The position numbers and the translations under genes were made by a program. Of a stretch of DNA of 64,000 nt, positions 7,509-16,359 are shown in pieces (the first letter of the stretch is position 1; the number at the start of each line of letters is the position of its first letter). The DNA is from Aquificota bacterium. Its GTDB lineage: Bacteria > Aquificota > Aquificia > Aquificales > Hydrogenothermaceae. The stretch spans positions 46,564 to 110,563 of the forward strand of contig JAADDZ010000009.1 of NCBI GenBank assembly GCA_013153635.1. Reading direction: 5' to 3'. The notes below the pieces were generated by a model. It saw only the letters and a program-made list of their open reading frames with translations. It was not told the origin of the DNA and did no database searches.

Positions 7509-9914
7509 TTGCAAAGAATAGTTGTCAAGAGAGACGGAACAGAAGAAAAATTTCAGATGAAAAAGCTTATAAATGCAATATTCGCCCTTTTAGATGGGCT
7601 TGATATACCAGATGATTACGAAATTGTTTTTAAGGTAGCAAAGGAACTTGATTTAAAAATACCCCAGAGAGTTACTACAGAAGAGTTAGATTATCTAGTT
7701 CTAAAAGCTATAGAACAGCTAATACCGAAACACCTCATATATGACACTCTTGCCTCAAGGCAACTTCTCAAAATTATAAATAGGAGAATCGATAGGAGAT
7801 TTGGCTCCTTTAAAGACTATATAGAGTATGGAGTAAGACAAAATCTCCTAAAAGAAGAACTTCTTAATTTTGATATAGATTATCTAGAACAAAATATAGA
7901 TTACTCTAGAGATTCTCTCATTGACTATTTTGGACTTACCACCCTGAAAGATAGGTATCTAACTAAAGATAGAGAATTTGAAATAATAGAGAAACCACAA
8001 TGGTTCTTTATGAGAGTTGCAATGGGTATAGGAAATAATGAAGAGGAAATACTAAAAATCTACAATAAAATATCTAACCTTGAGTACCTCCATTCTACTC
8101 CTACTCTTTATAACTCGGGTACTACCACAAATCAGTATTCTAGTTGCTATGTAAACGTTATTGATGACTCTCTAGAGAGTATAATGGATAAGGCTAAAGA
8201 AACTGCCTTCCTTGCAAAGTATGCAGGGGGAGTTGGAACTGATGTTACAAGAATAAGAGCCACAGGCTCAAAAATACATTCTCTAAATGCAAAATCTTCT
8301 GGAATAATTCCATTCATAAAGATTTTTGACACAATAGTAAACGCTATTCAGCAAGGAGGAAGAAGAAGAAGCTCCCAAGTTATGTATCTCCAGCCTTGGC
8401 ATTTAGACATAGATGCGTTTTTAGACCTAAGAGAAACTACTGGAAACCCTTATTTCAGGACACCTTCACTAAACACTGCTGTATGGATGCCAGATGAGAT
8501 AATGAGAAGAATAAAAGAAGGAGAGCCTTTGTACCTATTTGACCCAGCAGAATGTCCAGAGCTTGTAACTAGTCATGGAGAAGAGTTTACAAAACATTAC
8601 TTTGAATGTATAGAAAAAGCTGAAACTGGTCAACTTAAAATGTGGAAAAAGATAGATAGCCAAGAATTCTTCAATAGATACCTATTCAAACTTGCAAAAA
8701 CAGGCCACCCTTGGCTTACCTTCAAAGATAGACATAACGAGCATAACCCTTGCCCAGAGTATAGTGTTATAAATTCTAGTAACTTATGTACAGAAATCTC
8801 AATCCCAAACTCACCAGAAAGCACAGCTGTTTGTACTCTTGCTTCGGTGAACCTTGCAAGACATATAAATGAAGACAAAACAGATATAGACTGGGATAAG
8901 CTAAAAGATACAATAGAAACAATGGTCTTAGCCCTTGATAACATATTAGACAAAAACTTCTACCCTTCAGAAGAAAGCCGAAAAAATACTATGGATTTAA
9001 GACCCCTTGGAATAGGTCTCATGGGATTTGCTGAAGCCTTAGTAGACCTAGGTATTCCTTATGATTCTGATGCGGCTGTAGATATGGCGGAGAAGATAGC
9101 TAAGTTTATGAGAGATACTGCATACAAAAAATCCCAAAAACTTGCTGAAGAAAGAGGAGCTTTCCTACATTATGAAGAGATGAAAAAAGCAGGTAAACCC
9201 TACCCATATCCGCCAAGAAGAAATGCAGTCTTACTAGCTATAGCACCTACCGCATCTATTTCAATAATTGCAGGGACAACTTCTTCTATAGACAGTTACT
9301 TTTCAAATATATATTCAAGAGATACTCTTTCCGGGAAATTTATTGTAATAAATAAAAAACTGATGGAAGAACTAGATAAAAAAGGTTTATGGAATGAGGA
9401 GATAGCCGAAAAGATAAAATCTCAAGGAGGTTCAATCCAATATATACAAGAATTAGAAGGGAATATAAACAAATCTCTTTATAAAACAGCTTACGAGATT
9501 CACCCATACAGACAGATAAAAATAGCCGCCGCATTTCAAAAATACATAGATCAAGCAGTATCCAAGTCTCTATATATAGAGGAAGACCTAAGGAATAAAA
9601 TGTTTGATATATATATGTATGCTTGGGAGGAAGGCTTAAAATCTACTTACTACTGTTTTATTGATAAAACGGTAAAAGGAGAGAAATATATGCAAAAGGT
9701 GAACAAGAGAGGTTCAAGAAGAGGATTCGGTTTACTGAAAGAAAGAGTGAAAGCTTCTCAATCAGAGAATAATCAAGAATACGAATTAAAGGAGATAGAA
9801 GAAAAAGCTAGAGAAAAATACGGAGATGAGATAGTAGAAAAAGTAAAATCTGGAAATATAGAGGCATGTCCTACAGACCCACTACTTTCAAAAATATGTC
9901 CAAGTTGTGAGTAG
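7509..9914 (+). CDS. nrdA: Ribonucleoside-diphosphate reductase alpha (catalytic) subunit
   Basis: A TTG at 7509 is the likely start, as AGGAGGT (7495-7501) lies 7 bases upstream; a GTG at 7500 overlaps that site. The 801-residue product has an N-terminal ATP-cone (RDGTEEKFQMKKL), the redox Cys in SSCYVNV, and the active-site strand SSNLCTEI that carries the thiyl Cys and Glu. PTASIS, a TYY radical-transfer pair near the end, and a C-terminal ICPSCE relay pair follow. No intein or split is seen, unlike some Aquificota nrd genes. It lies 21 bases after nrdB and is co-transcribed. Confidence 0.96.
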   Translation: MQRIVVKRDGTEEKFQMKKLINAIFALLDGLDIPDDYEIVFKVAKELDLKIPQRVTTEELDYLVLKAIEQLIPKHLIYDTLASRQLLKIINRRIDRRFGSFKDYIEYGVRQNLLKEELLNFDIDYLEQNIDYSRDSLIDYFGLTTLKDRYLTKDREFEIIEKPQWFFMRVAMGIGNNEEEILKIYNKISNLEYLHSTPTLYNSGTTTNQYSSCYVNVIDDSLESIMDKAKETAFLAKYAGGVGTDVTRIRATGSKIHSLNAKSSGIIPFIKIFDTIVNAIQQGGRRRSSQVMYLQPWHLDIDAFLDLRETTGNPYFRTPSLNTAVWMPDEIMRRIKEGEPLYLFDPAECPELVTSHGEEFTKHYFECIEKAETGQLKMWKKIDSQEFFNRYLFKLAKTGHPWLTFKDRHNEHNPCPEYSVINSSNLCTEISIPNSPESTAVCTLASVNLARHINEDKTDIDWDKLKDTIETMVLALDNILDKNFYPSEESRKNTMDLRPLGIGLMGFAEALVDLGIPYDSDAAVDMAEKIAKFMRDTAYKKSQKLAEERGAFLHYEEMKKAGKPYPYPPRRNAVLLAIAPTASISIIAGTTSSIDSYFSNIYSRDTLSGKFIVINKKLMEELDKKGLWNEEIAEKIKSQGGSIQYIQELEGNINKSLYKTAYEIHPYRQIKIAAAFQKYIDQAVSKSLYIEEDLRNKMFDIYMYAWEEGLKSTYYCFIDKTVKGEKYMQKVNKRGSRRGFGLLKERVKASQSENNQEYELKEIEEKAREKYGDEIVEKVKSGNIEACPTDPLLSKICPSCE

Positions 9915-9922
9915 GAGAGAAA

Positions 9923-10069
9923 ATGGGGCAGATATATAATCCAAATGACTTTCTATGTCAGGTATGTGCATATAAAACATGTCTCCTTGAGAATAAAGGA
10001 AGAGAGCTTATAAGAAAGAAAATAAGAGATATTGAAAAGCATAAAAAGGATAAAAGGAAGAGAACTTAG
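9923..10069 (+). CDS. Small Cys-containing protein at the end of the nrd operon (48 residues)
   Basis: The ATG at 9923 follows AGGAGA (9913-9918), which overlaps the nrdA stop codon, so the ORF is well placed for coupled translation. The N-terminal third holds CQVCAYKTC (Cys12, Cys15, Cys20); the remainder is a charged Lys/Arg-rich helix. I do not recognise a family. The CxxC-x4-C pattern could bind a metal or serve as a redox relay. The position suggests a role linked to ribonucleotide reduction, but that is inference from context only. Confidence 0.6.
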   Translation: MGQIYNPNDFLCQVCAYKTCLLENKGRELIRKKIRDIEKHKKDKRKRT

Positions 10070-10120
10070 AGTTTTCTTTAGTTGATATTTATGAAAAAGA
10101 ATATTAGTATATTTTATATA

Positions 10121-10149
10121 TTGACAAATAAAGCCAAATAAATTAGCAT
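10121..10149 (+). promoter_or_regulatory. Probable promoter of the porin-like gene
   Basis: TTGACA (10121-10126) lies 17 bases from TAGCAT (10144-10149, four of six to TATAAT). The leader to the start codon is about 50 bases and contains AGGAGGTAGGAG directly before the ATG. Confidence 0.5.
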
Positions 10150-10206
10150 TATAAAAAATTTATAAACTCTGAAAGTAAATAATAACTATATTTAGGAGGT
10201 AGGAGT

Positions 10207-11157
10207 ATGAAGAAAGTTGTAGGTTTAGCAGCAGCAGGGCTACTAGCTGTATCAGCGGCAAATGCTGGGAATTTTGGAACTGCTTTTGAGGATATAACTC
10301 TCTTTGGTGGAATAGGTGCTGGGTGGTATAACGACAGAGCAGATTTTAGTATTACTACTTTGGCGGTAGGGCTTACTCACCCTGTTTCTAGTAAAAGTCC
10401 AGTAGGATTTACTGTTGCTATTGCAGATTTTGGAATTCCTGTCGTTCATTTAGACAACGAAGTTCTAAGAAATCCTTTTGGCGGTGGAGATGTTCACGAT
10501 TTTGACCTTTATTTAGGATACTTCTCTCTTATGCTTGTTGAAGGAGTTACTCTTGATGCAGGTCTACTATGGCAGAACTTTGGTAACGCTCCTGTTACTA
10601 TCTTAAACCCTCATATTACAAGACCTGTTGCTTTTGTAGCTCAACCTGTTTTATTTGCTGGAGCTAGAGTTAATTTTGATTTAGGTGGCTTTAAAGCTTA
10701 TCTTGGTATAAACGATGGTAGTGCGCTAGGTGGAGCTCATGGAGGTGGTGTTACTGATAATGGATATGAGGCAGGAATTAAAGGAGATTTAGGTACTGTT
10801 AAAGTATCTTTAGACTATTTTAAAAACGATGACAGCTCGTCAACTATTAATGCTACTGCCGCTGGAGATGTTGGTGGAATATTACTTGCTTTAGAAATAA
10901 ACAGAATTACTGATATTCCGGGAACAACTGATGATTTGACAACGGTAGCTTTAAAAGCTAATTTTGACCTTGGAAGTATCAAATTACCAGTGAGAATAGA
11001 AAAAGCTTCTGACTATGTAGATGTTACAACTTTAACTGTTACACCTACTTGGCACCCTACAAAAAATTCTTTTGTAAGAGCAGACCTCATTCTTAGAAGT
11101 GGTGATGATAAAGAAGACAGCCATAATTTAATAGCTGAATTTGGTTATCTCTTTTAA
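10207..11157 (+). CDS. Outer-membrane beta-barrel (porin-like) protein
   Basis: A 316-residue product with a signal peptide (KK, hydrophobic core, cleavage after AANA near residue 20). Alternating hydrophobic/polar strands follow, and the C-terminus EFGYLF ends in Phe, as expected for BAM-inserted barrels. Many Gly and Asp turns (for example GGGDVHDF and GGAHGGGVTDNG) fit loops of a 14- to 16-strand barrel. The gene is monocistronic with its own promoter and terminator, and its strong ribosome-binding site suggests abundant expression. The solute carried cannot be told from sequence. Confidence 0.8.
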   Translation: MKKVVGLAAAGLLAVSAANAGNFGTAFEDITLFGGIGAGWYNDRADFSITTLAVGLTHPVSSKSPVGFTVAIADFGIPVVHLDNEVLRNPFGGGDVHDFDLYLGYFSLMLVEGVTLDAGLLWQNFGNAPVTILNPHITRPVAFVAQPVLFAGARVNFDLGGFKAYLGINDGSALGGAHGGGVTDNGYEAGIKGDLGTVKVSLDYFKNDDSSSTINATAAGDVGGILLALEINRITDIPGTTDDLTTVALKANFDLGSIKLPVRIEKASDYVDVTTLTVTPTWHPTKNSFVRADLILRSGDDKEDSHNLIAEFGYLF

Positions 11158-11188
11158 AAGCTAAAGTATAAAATTTACTGTAAGCCTG

Positions 11189-11219
11189 TCGGGTAAAACC
11201 CGATGGGTTTTTTATTTTT
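11189..11219 (+). terminator. Terminator after the porin-like gene
   Basis: Two mutually exclusive hairpins overlap: TCGGG/CCCGA (11189-11203) and AAAACCC/GGGTTTT (11195-11211, GAT loop). The second runs into TTATTTTT and is the classical terminator form. Confidence 0.75.
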
Positions 11220-11228
11220 GAAACATTA

Positions 11229-11257
11229 TTGACACGATTGTAGTTAGGGAATATAAT
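11229..11257 (+). promoter_or_regulatory. tRNA-Gly promoter
   Basis: TTGACA (11229-11234), a 17-base spacer and TATAAT (11252-11257) form a perfect consensus promoter. Transcription would begin around 11264, a few bases before the mature tRNA. Confidence 0.88.
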
Positions 11258-11270
11258 ATATACCGCTTTT

Positions 11271-11345
11271 GCGAGAGTAGCTCAGCGGTAGAGCACTTCC
11301 TTGCCAAGGAAGGGGTCGCGGGTTCGAATCCCGTCTCTCGCTCCA
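11271..11345 (+). tRNA. tRNA-Gly (anticodon GCC)
   Basis: A seven-base acceptor stem GCGAGAG pairs with CTCTCGC. The D-loop contains AGCGGTAGA, the anticodon stem CTTCC/GGAAG encloses TTGCCAA with GCC at 11303-11305, and the T-loop is GGTTCGAATCC. The 3' CCA is encoded (11343-11345). It is convergent with the DUF501 gene, whose stop is 2 bases away. Confidence 0.97.
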
Positions 11346-11346
11346 T

Positions 11347-11790
11347 TTATCCTATTTTATCTAAAACATATTCTCCGATAGGATTCTCAAATCTTTTATC
11401 TCCTAAGTGATAGGCTGTCCATAGATGTAAACATTTTATTTTAAGTGGTTTAGTTTTGAAATCTCTAATTCCTCCAATGCCTGTATTTAGTAAAACATTT
11501 TTGATTATTTTGGCTTGCTGTGAGCTAGAATTGAAAATGTCTGGATATTTTTCTTTTAGGATTTGCTTTCTTATTTTGATTTCTAATTTGTGTAGGTTTA
11601 TAAAGGTTATAAAAAGATTTTTGTCTTTGGTAAATTTTTTGGATAGGTAGATTATAGTACCTTTTTCTTCTAGTTGCGAAATTTTCTTTCTAAGGTTTTT
11701 TTCTAGTATCCAAAATCTTGTTGGGTTTGGGGTGAGTGTTTTGCTTTTTTCTATTATGTTGCTTTGAACTACTGGTTTAGTTGTTTTCAT
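11347..11790 (-). CDS. DUF501 family protein
   Basis: A 147-residue protein with the DUF501 hallmarks: NPTRFWILEKNLRKKISQLEEKG near residues 22-44, and a C-terminal block with GIGGI, then KCLHLWTAYHLGD and NPIGEYV. The family is widespread and of unknown biochemical function; in some bacteria it is near cell-division or polyphosphate genes. Here it overlaps engB by 14 bases and is the last gene of the tig-clpP-clpX-engB unit. Cytosolic, with no signal peptide or membrane segment. Confidence 0.82.
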   Translation of the reverse strand: MKTTKPVVQSNIIEKSKTLTPNPTRFWILEKNLRKKISQLEEKGTIIYLSKKFTKDKNLFITFINLHKLEIKIRKQILKEKYPDIFNSSSQQAKIIKNVLLNTGIGGIRDFKTKPLKIKCLHLWTAYHLGDKRFENPIGEYVLDKIG

Positions 11791-12370
11791 CTAAGGTGGT
11801 AAATATGTATGATACTAGTTCTTTTATGCCTGTACCTTCTTTTGCTGATGTTAGAAATATAGGAGTGTTGTCTGGAAGGTCGAGAGTATCTTTTATCTGT
11901 TTTTTTAGTCGTGCTTTTTCACTTTGGTTTAGTTTGTCTACTTTTGTTGCTACAATCACATATGGTATTTCTAAGCTTTCAAGCCATTCTTTCATCAATA
12001 TATCTAAGTTCGTAGGTTTGTATCTGCTGTCTACAAGGAGAAGGACTAGTTTTAAATTGTCTCTATTGTAGAAATAGTTTTCTATCATTTCTTTCCATTT
12101 TTCTCTTTCTTTTTTGGAAACTGCGGCATATCCGTATCCGGGAAGGTCTACGAAGTATATCTTGTCATTTAGAGAAAAAAAGTTTACAAGTTTTGTTTTT
12201 CCGGGGTTTGCACTGACTTTTGCTATGCTCCTTTTAAAGATTGCGTTAATTAAGGAAGATTTTCCTACATTAGAACGACCTACTACCGCTACTTCTGGTT
12301 TTACTGGTGGTGGATAATCTTTTGGTTTAACTGCACTTTTTATAAATTCTACTTTTTTTATTGTAGCCAT
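11777..12370 (-). CDS. engB: Ribosome-biogenesis GTPase EngB (YihA/YsxC)
   Basis: A 197-residue GTPase of usual EngB length with G1 GRSNVGKSS, G3 DLPGYGYA and G4 TKVDK in order. EngB proteins act in large ribosomal subunit assembly in the cytosol. The gene lies 4 bases after clpX and overlaps the DUF501 gene, inside a protein-quality-control operon. That neighbourhood couples nascent-chain handling and ribosome assembly. Confidence 0.96.
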   Translation of the reverse strand: MATIKKVEFIKSAVKPKDYPPPVKPEVAVVGRSNVGKSSLINAIFKRSIAKVSANPGKTKLVNFFSLNDKIYFVDLPGYGYAAVSKKEREKWKEMIENYFYNRDNLKLVLLLVDSRYKPTNLDILMKEWLESLEIPYVIVATKVDKLNQSEKARLKKQIKDTLDLPDNTPIFLTSAKEGTGIKELVSYIFTTLDENN

Positions 12371-12374
12371 TTAT

Positions 12375-13604
12375 TTAGCTAGCCTTTTCATACACGAAAA
12401 TTGGTTTTTTTCGTTCTTTTACAACTTCTTTATCTATTACTACTTTTTTTATTCCGGGCATGTTTGGTATTTCGTACATGATATCTAACATTATTTCTTC
12501 TATTATAGCTCTTAGACCTCTTGCTCCTGTTCTTCTTTGAATCGCTTCTTTTGCTATTTCTCTTACTGCGTCTTCTGTGAATTCTAGTTCTACTCCTTCT
12601 AAGGCGAGGAGTTTTTTATACTGTTTTATAAGGGCATTTTTTGGTTCTGTAAGAACTTTTACTAAAGCGTCTTCATCAAGTTCTTCTAAGGTTGCTATAA
12701 CTGGAATTCTTCCTACAAATTCTGGTATAAGTCCATATTGGATTAGGTCTTCTACACGTACTTTTGATAGTATATTTTTTTCTTCTTCTTTTGTTTTTAT
12801 TTCTGCTCCAAATCCGATAGTTTTTTTTCCGATTCTTTTTTTGATTATTTCTTCTAAGCCTACAAAGGCTCCTCCTAATATGAACAATATGTTTGTTGTA
12901 TCTATCTGGATAAATTCTTGGTGTGGGTGTTTTCTTCCTCCTTGGGGTGGTATGTTTGCTATAGTGCCTTCTAGTATTTTTAGGAGTGCTTGCTGGACTC
13001 CTTCTCCTGAAACGTCTCTTGTTATTGATGGATTTTCACCAGATTTTTTTGCTATTTTGTCTATCTCGTCTATATAAACTATTCCTCTTTGGGCTTTTTC
13101 TATGTCGTAGTCTGCTGACTGTACCAACCTTACTAGGATACTTTCTACATCTTCTCCTACGTATCCTGCTTCTGTTATGTTTGTTGCATCTGCTATTGCA
13201 AAGGGTACATCGAGTATTTTTGCTAATGTTCTTGCAAGCAGTGTTTTTCCTGAACCGGTAGGTCCTATTAAAAGGATGTTACTTTTTTCTAATTCTACAT
13301 CTTGATCTAGTTTCCCTATCTGTTCTTGGGAGTGTATTCTTTTGTAATGGTTGTATACTGCTACTGATAGGATTTTTTTTGCTTTTTCTTGTCCTATTAC
13401 GTATTCATCAAGTTTTTCTTTTATCTGATTTGGTTTTGGGAGTGTTTTTATCTTTTTGTGGGTTTCTTCTTTTAGTTCTTCTTTTACTAGCAGGTTGCAT
13501 TGGGATATACAGTCATCACATATGTATACTTCGTTGGGACCTGCTATTAAAACTTTTGCTTCTTCTTGTGTTTTTCCGCAAAAAGAGCATTTATTTTCTG
13601 TCAT
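12375..13604 (-). CDS. clpX: ATP-dependent Clp protease ATPase subunit ClpX
   Basis: A 409-residue AAA+ unfoldase. The N-terminal zinc domain has CSFCGK and CDDCISQC. Walker A is GPTGSGKT, Walker B is VYIDEIDK, and the IGF-type ClpP-contact loop is seen as TIGFGAE. ClpX recognises tagged or unfolded substrates and feeds them into ClpP. The start codon overlaps the clpP stop by one base, so translation of the two is coupled. The only GATATC found by eye in the window (12480-12485) is inside this gene. Confidence 0.97.
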   Translation of the reverse strand: MTENKCSFCGKTQEEAKVLIAGPNEVYICDDCISQCNLLVKEELKEETHKKIKTLPKPNQIKEKLDEYVIGQEKAKKILSVAVYNHYKRIHSQEQIGKLDQDVELEKSNILLIGPTGSGKTLLARTLAKILDVPFAIADATNITEAGYVGEDVESILVRLVQSADYDIEKAQRGIVYIDEIDKIAKKSGENPSITRDVSGEGVQQALLKILEGTIANIPPQGGRKHPHQEFIQIDTTNILFILGGAFVGLEEIIKKRIGKKTIGFGAEIKTKEEEKNILSKVRVEDLIQYGLIPEFVGRIPVIATLEELDEDALVKVLTEPKNALIKQYKKLLALEGVELEFTEDAVREIAKEAIQRRTGARGLRAIIEEIMLDIMYEIPNMPGIKKVVIDKEVVKERKKPIFVYEKAS

Positions 13605-14209
13605 TATTTTCTTCCTTCTATTACTTTGTCTATTAATCCGTATTCTTTTGCTTCGTATGCAGACATAAAGTAGTCTCTTTCTGTGTCTTGCTCAATTTTT
13701 TCTAATGGTTGTCCAGTATTTTTTGCTAGGTGTTCGTTTAGGAGCTTTTTTAGTCTAAGTATTTCTCTGGCGTGGATTTCTATGTCTGTTGCTTGTCCCT
13801 GAAATCCTCCCAATGGTTGATGTATCATTATTCTAGCGTTAGGTAGGGCATATCTTTTTCCTTTCGCTCCTGCCGCTAATAGAAAAGCTCCCATTGAAGC
13901 GGCTTGTCCCATACATATTGTAGATACATCTGGTTTTATATAGTTCATTGTATCGTATATGGCTAGTCCTGCGGTAACAACTCCTCCGGGTGAGTTTATG
14001 TACATGTATATATCTTTTTCTGGGTCTTCAGCCTCTAAGAAGAGGAGTTGTGCCACTATAAGGTTTGCTATGTGGTCATCTATAGGAAATCCAAGTAGTA
14101 TAATCCTATCTTTAAGGAGCCTTGAGTAGATGTCGTAGGCTCTCTCTCCACGAGGAGTTTGCTCTATAACTATTGGTACTAACTGATTAATAATCTTATC
14201 TATGTCCAT
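13604..14209 (-). CDS. clpP: ATP-dependent Clp protease proteolytic subunit ClpP
   Basis: A 201-residue serine peptidase of standard length. The catalytic Ser lies in [14 protein letters not shown], the His in [10 protein letters not shown], and the catalytic Asp is expected in the following IEQDTERD region. [27 protein letters not shown] is the typical N-terminal block. Fourteen subunits form the cytosolic chamber capped by ClpX. It is 14 bases after tig and one base into clpX, the classical tig-clpP-clpX order. Confidence 0.97.
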   Translation of the reverse strand: MDIDKIINQLVPIVIEQTPRGERAYDIYSRLLKDRIILLGFPIDDHIANLIVAQLLFLEAEDPEKDIYMYINSPGGVVTAGLAIYDTMNYIKPDVSTICMGQAASMGAFLLAAGAKGKRYALPNARIMIHQPLGGFQGQATDIEIHAREILRLKKLLNEHLAKNTGQPLEKIEQDTERDYFMSAYEAKEYGLIDKVIEGRK

Positions 14210-14223
14210 ATGTTCCTCCTAGT

Positions 14224-15576
14224 TTATTCTTTTTTTTCGGTGGTTTGGTTTTCTTCTTTTTGCTGGGCTTGTGTTTTTTCTTGTTGCTGTTGTTCTTTCA
14301 TTCTTTTTTCAAATTCTTCTCTAGAAATTTCTTTTATATTAGCTTTTTCTGCTATTTTTTCAAGTACTTTTTTTCTAAGTATTCCAAATGTTATATTTGG
14401 CAGTAGTCCTTGTTCTTCAAGGGTTCTTCTGATTTCTTCTGGTGTTGTGTTGTAGGCTTTTGCTAATTTTGATATTTCTTCATTTATCTCTTCTTCTGTA
14501 ACTTCTATGTTTTCTTTTTCAGCTATTTTGTTTATTATGAACATCAGTCTTACGTTTTTTTGTGCTGTTGGTATTAAGTTTTCTTTTGCGGTTAGAAGCA
14601 TGTCTTGATTTGGTTGTATTCCAAAAGATTGGAGTTGTCTTGCATAGTCTTGTAGTAGTGCCTCTAGCTCTGCTTCTACTAAGGTTTGAGGTACAGGGAA
14701 GTCGTATTCTTTTATTAGTTCGTCTATTATTTTTTGTTCAATTTCTCTTTTTTCGTCTTCTTTAAATCTTTTTTCTAGGTCTTCTTTTATTTTTTGTTTT
14801 GCTTCTTCTGCTGTTTCTCCTAGTCCTATTTTTTTGACAAATTCGTCATTGAATTGGGGAAGGACTTTTTTGTAAACTTCTAAGATGGTTATTGTTACAT
14901 CTGCTTTTCCTTTTTCGTTTCCTTGTTCATCTAGGAGGGATATGTCTTTTATCTCTATTGTGTCTCCTTTTTTCTTACCTATTAGCTTTTCTTCTATTTC
15001 TTGTCTTAATGCTCCACTTCCTAATACTACTTCAAATTCGTCTTCTTCTTCTTCTCCTTCTTTTGATATTATGTGGTATCTAATTTTTATTTTATCTCCT
15101 TGTTCTATCTCTTTGTCTGCTGGTTCATAAGTTACATTTTGATTTAGTAGGTTTTCTATTACTTTGTTTATGTCTTCTTCTTTTACTTCTTTTTTTACTA
15201 CTTCTACGTTTAATCCTTCGTATTCTTTGAGTTCAAATTCTGGTGCTATTTCGAAACTTACTTTTAGTTTTAATTCGTCTTCTCCTTTTAGCTCTACATC
15301 TCCAAAGAAAATTTGGGTAACAGGAGTTAATCCTTCTTTTTCTAAGATTTTAGGTAGATTTTCTTCTATAAATTTTCTTGCTACTTCGTCTTGTATGTGT
15401 TCTTTATATCTTGCCATGATTATAGATTTTGGCACATGACCTTTTCTAAATCCTTTTAGACTTACCTCTTTGGAAACTTCTTTTAGAACTTCTTCTACTG
15501 TTTGTTTTATTTTTTGACCTTTTTCTTGTATTGTTAGAGTTCTTACTAGCTGATTTTCTTCTACAACGACGCTCAT
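14224..15576 (-). CDS. tig: Trigger factor (ribosome-associated chaperone and prolyl isomerase)
   Basis: A 450-residue protein. The ribosome-docking signature GFRKGHVPKSI is near residue 42, followed by a central FKBP-type domain (KIRYHIISKEGEEEEDEF onward) and a helical C-terminal chaperone domain. The last 25 residues are a Gln/Lys/Glu tail. Trigger factor binds near the ribosome tunnel exit and shields nascent chains. AAGGAG precedes the ATG. The 39-base gap to the upstream pabC-like gene leaves open whether it is co-transcribed or has its own promoter. Confidence 0.96.
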   Translation of the reverse strand: MSVVVEENQLVRTLTIQEKGQKIKQTVEEVLKEVSKEVSLKGFRKGHVPKSIIMARYKEHIQDEVARKFIEENLPKILEKEGLTPVTQIFFGDVELKGEDELKLKVSFEIAPEFELKEYEGLNVEVVKKEVKEEDINKVIENLLNQNVTYEPADKEIEQGDKIKIRYHIISKEGEEEEDEFEVVLGSGALRQEIEEKLIGKKKGDTIEIKDISLLDEQGNEKGKADVTITILEVYKKVLPQFNDEFVKKIGLGETAEEAKQKIKEDLEKRFKEDEKREIEQKIIDELIKEYDFPVPQTLVEAELEALLQDYARQLQSFGIQPNQDMLLTAKENLIPTAQKNVRLMFIINKIAEKENIEVTEEEINEEISKLAKAYNTTPEEIRRTLEEQGLLPNITFGILRKKVLEKIAEKANIKEISREEFEKRMKEQQQQEKTQAQQKEENQTTEKKE

Positions 15577-15615
15577 TTAATTTCTCCTTTTGGTTTGGTT
15601 AAAATCAAACAATTA

Positions 15616-16359
15616 TTATAACATTATATCTTTTACTTTTATTATTCCGTGTAATGCGTTGGTTGTGAATATGTAGTGGGCATTTTTTAGGTCTTTTATA
15701 AAGAATCTTCCTTCTACTACTGTAAACCCTTCTTTTCTTGCTTCTTGTAATATTATTTTTCTGGTTATTCCATCTAATAATCCACAGTCTATAGATGGAG
15801 TGTATAGATATTTTCCTTTTACCCAAAAGATATTTGCTGTGGTTGTTTCTGTTATTTCGTTGTTTTCATTTAGGAATATAGCATCGTCAAAACCTTTTTC
15901 TTGAGCATATCTTTTGGCTAGTATGTTTGATTCGTAGTTTATGGATTTTACTTTTACTAGGGGGTTTGAACTGTGTCTTTTAAATGGGGCTATTGTTAAG
16001 GTTATTTCTTTTTTTTCTGGGGGTATGTAGTCTTTTGCTATTATGAGGAGGTGGCTTTTTTGTGGTTTTGATGCGAGGTATGTATCTCCACTACCGATAA
16101 GAATGGTTTTTATGTATAGGTCTTTGTTTTTGTGTTTTAGTACTGTGTTGTTTATCTGGTTTATATAATCTTCTATAGGAATAGGTGGTATGTTTAGGAT
16201 TTTTGCTCCATTTATGAGTCTTTTGTGATGATGTTGGATATAATTTGGGAGTTTGTTTTTGTATCTAAAGGTCTCAAACACTCCTTCGCCATACATCAGT
16301 CCTCTTAGTATTTTCTTATTTAGAAATTGTTTTCCGTCAAGGGTGATAACTTCCTCCAT
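15616..16359 (-). CDS. pabC: Class IV aminotransferase, probably aminodeoxychorismate lyase
   Basis: A 247-residue PLP-fold type IV protein. YGEGVFETFR near residue 29, the Lys-containing VKSINYESNILAKRYAQEKG near 122, and ITETTTANIFWVKGKYLYTP (about 148-167) are the family blocks. The short length fits PabC, which makes 4-aminobenzoate for folate, better than IlvE or D-amino-acid transaminase. The class is hard to split by eye, so a branched-chain or D-Ala activity remains possible. It overlaps the GT39 gene by 23 bases. Confidence 0.78.
   Translation of the reverse strand: MEEVITLDGKQFLNKKILRGLMYGEGVFETFRYKNKLPNYIQHHHKRLINGAKILNIPPIPIEDYINQINNTVLKHKNKDLYIKTILIGSGDTYLASKPQKSHLLIIAKDYIPPEKKEITLTIAPFKRHSSNPLVKVKSINYESNILAKRYAQEKGFDDAIFLNENNEITETTTANIFWVKGKYLYTPSIDCGLLDGITRKIILQEARKEGFTVVEGRFFIKDLKNAHYIFTTNALHGIIKVKDIML

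Noticed and set aside
12986-13636. Long Leu/Ser-rich frames opposite clpX
   Set aside because: They are antisense shadows caused by AT-rich codon use in clpX, with no ribosome-binding sites.
15605-15826. A 73-codon Arg/Lys-rich frame within the pabC-like gene
   Set aside because: It is an out-of-frame shadow of the aminotransferase on the same strand, with no start site.
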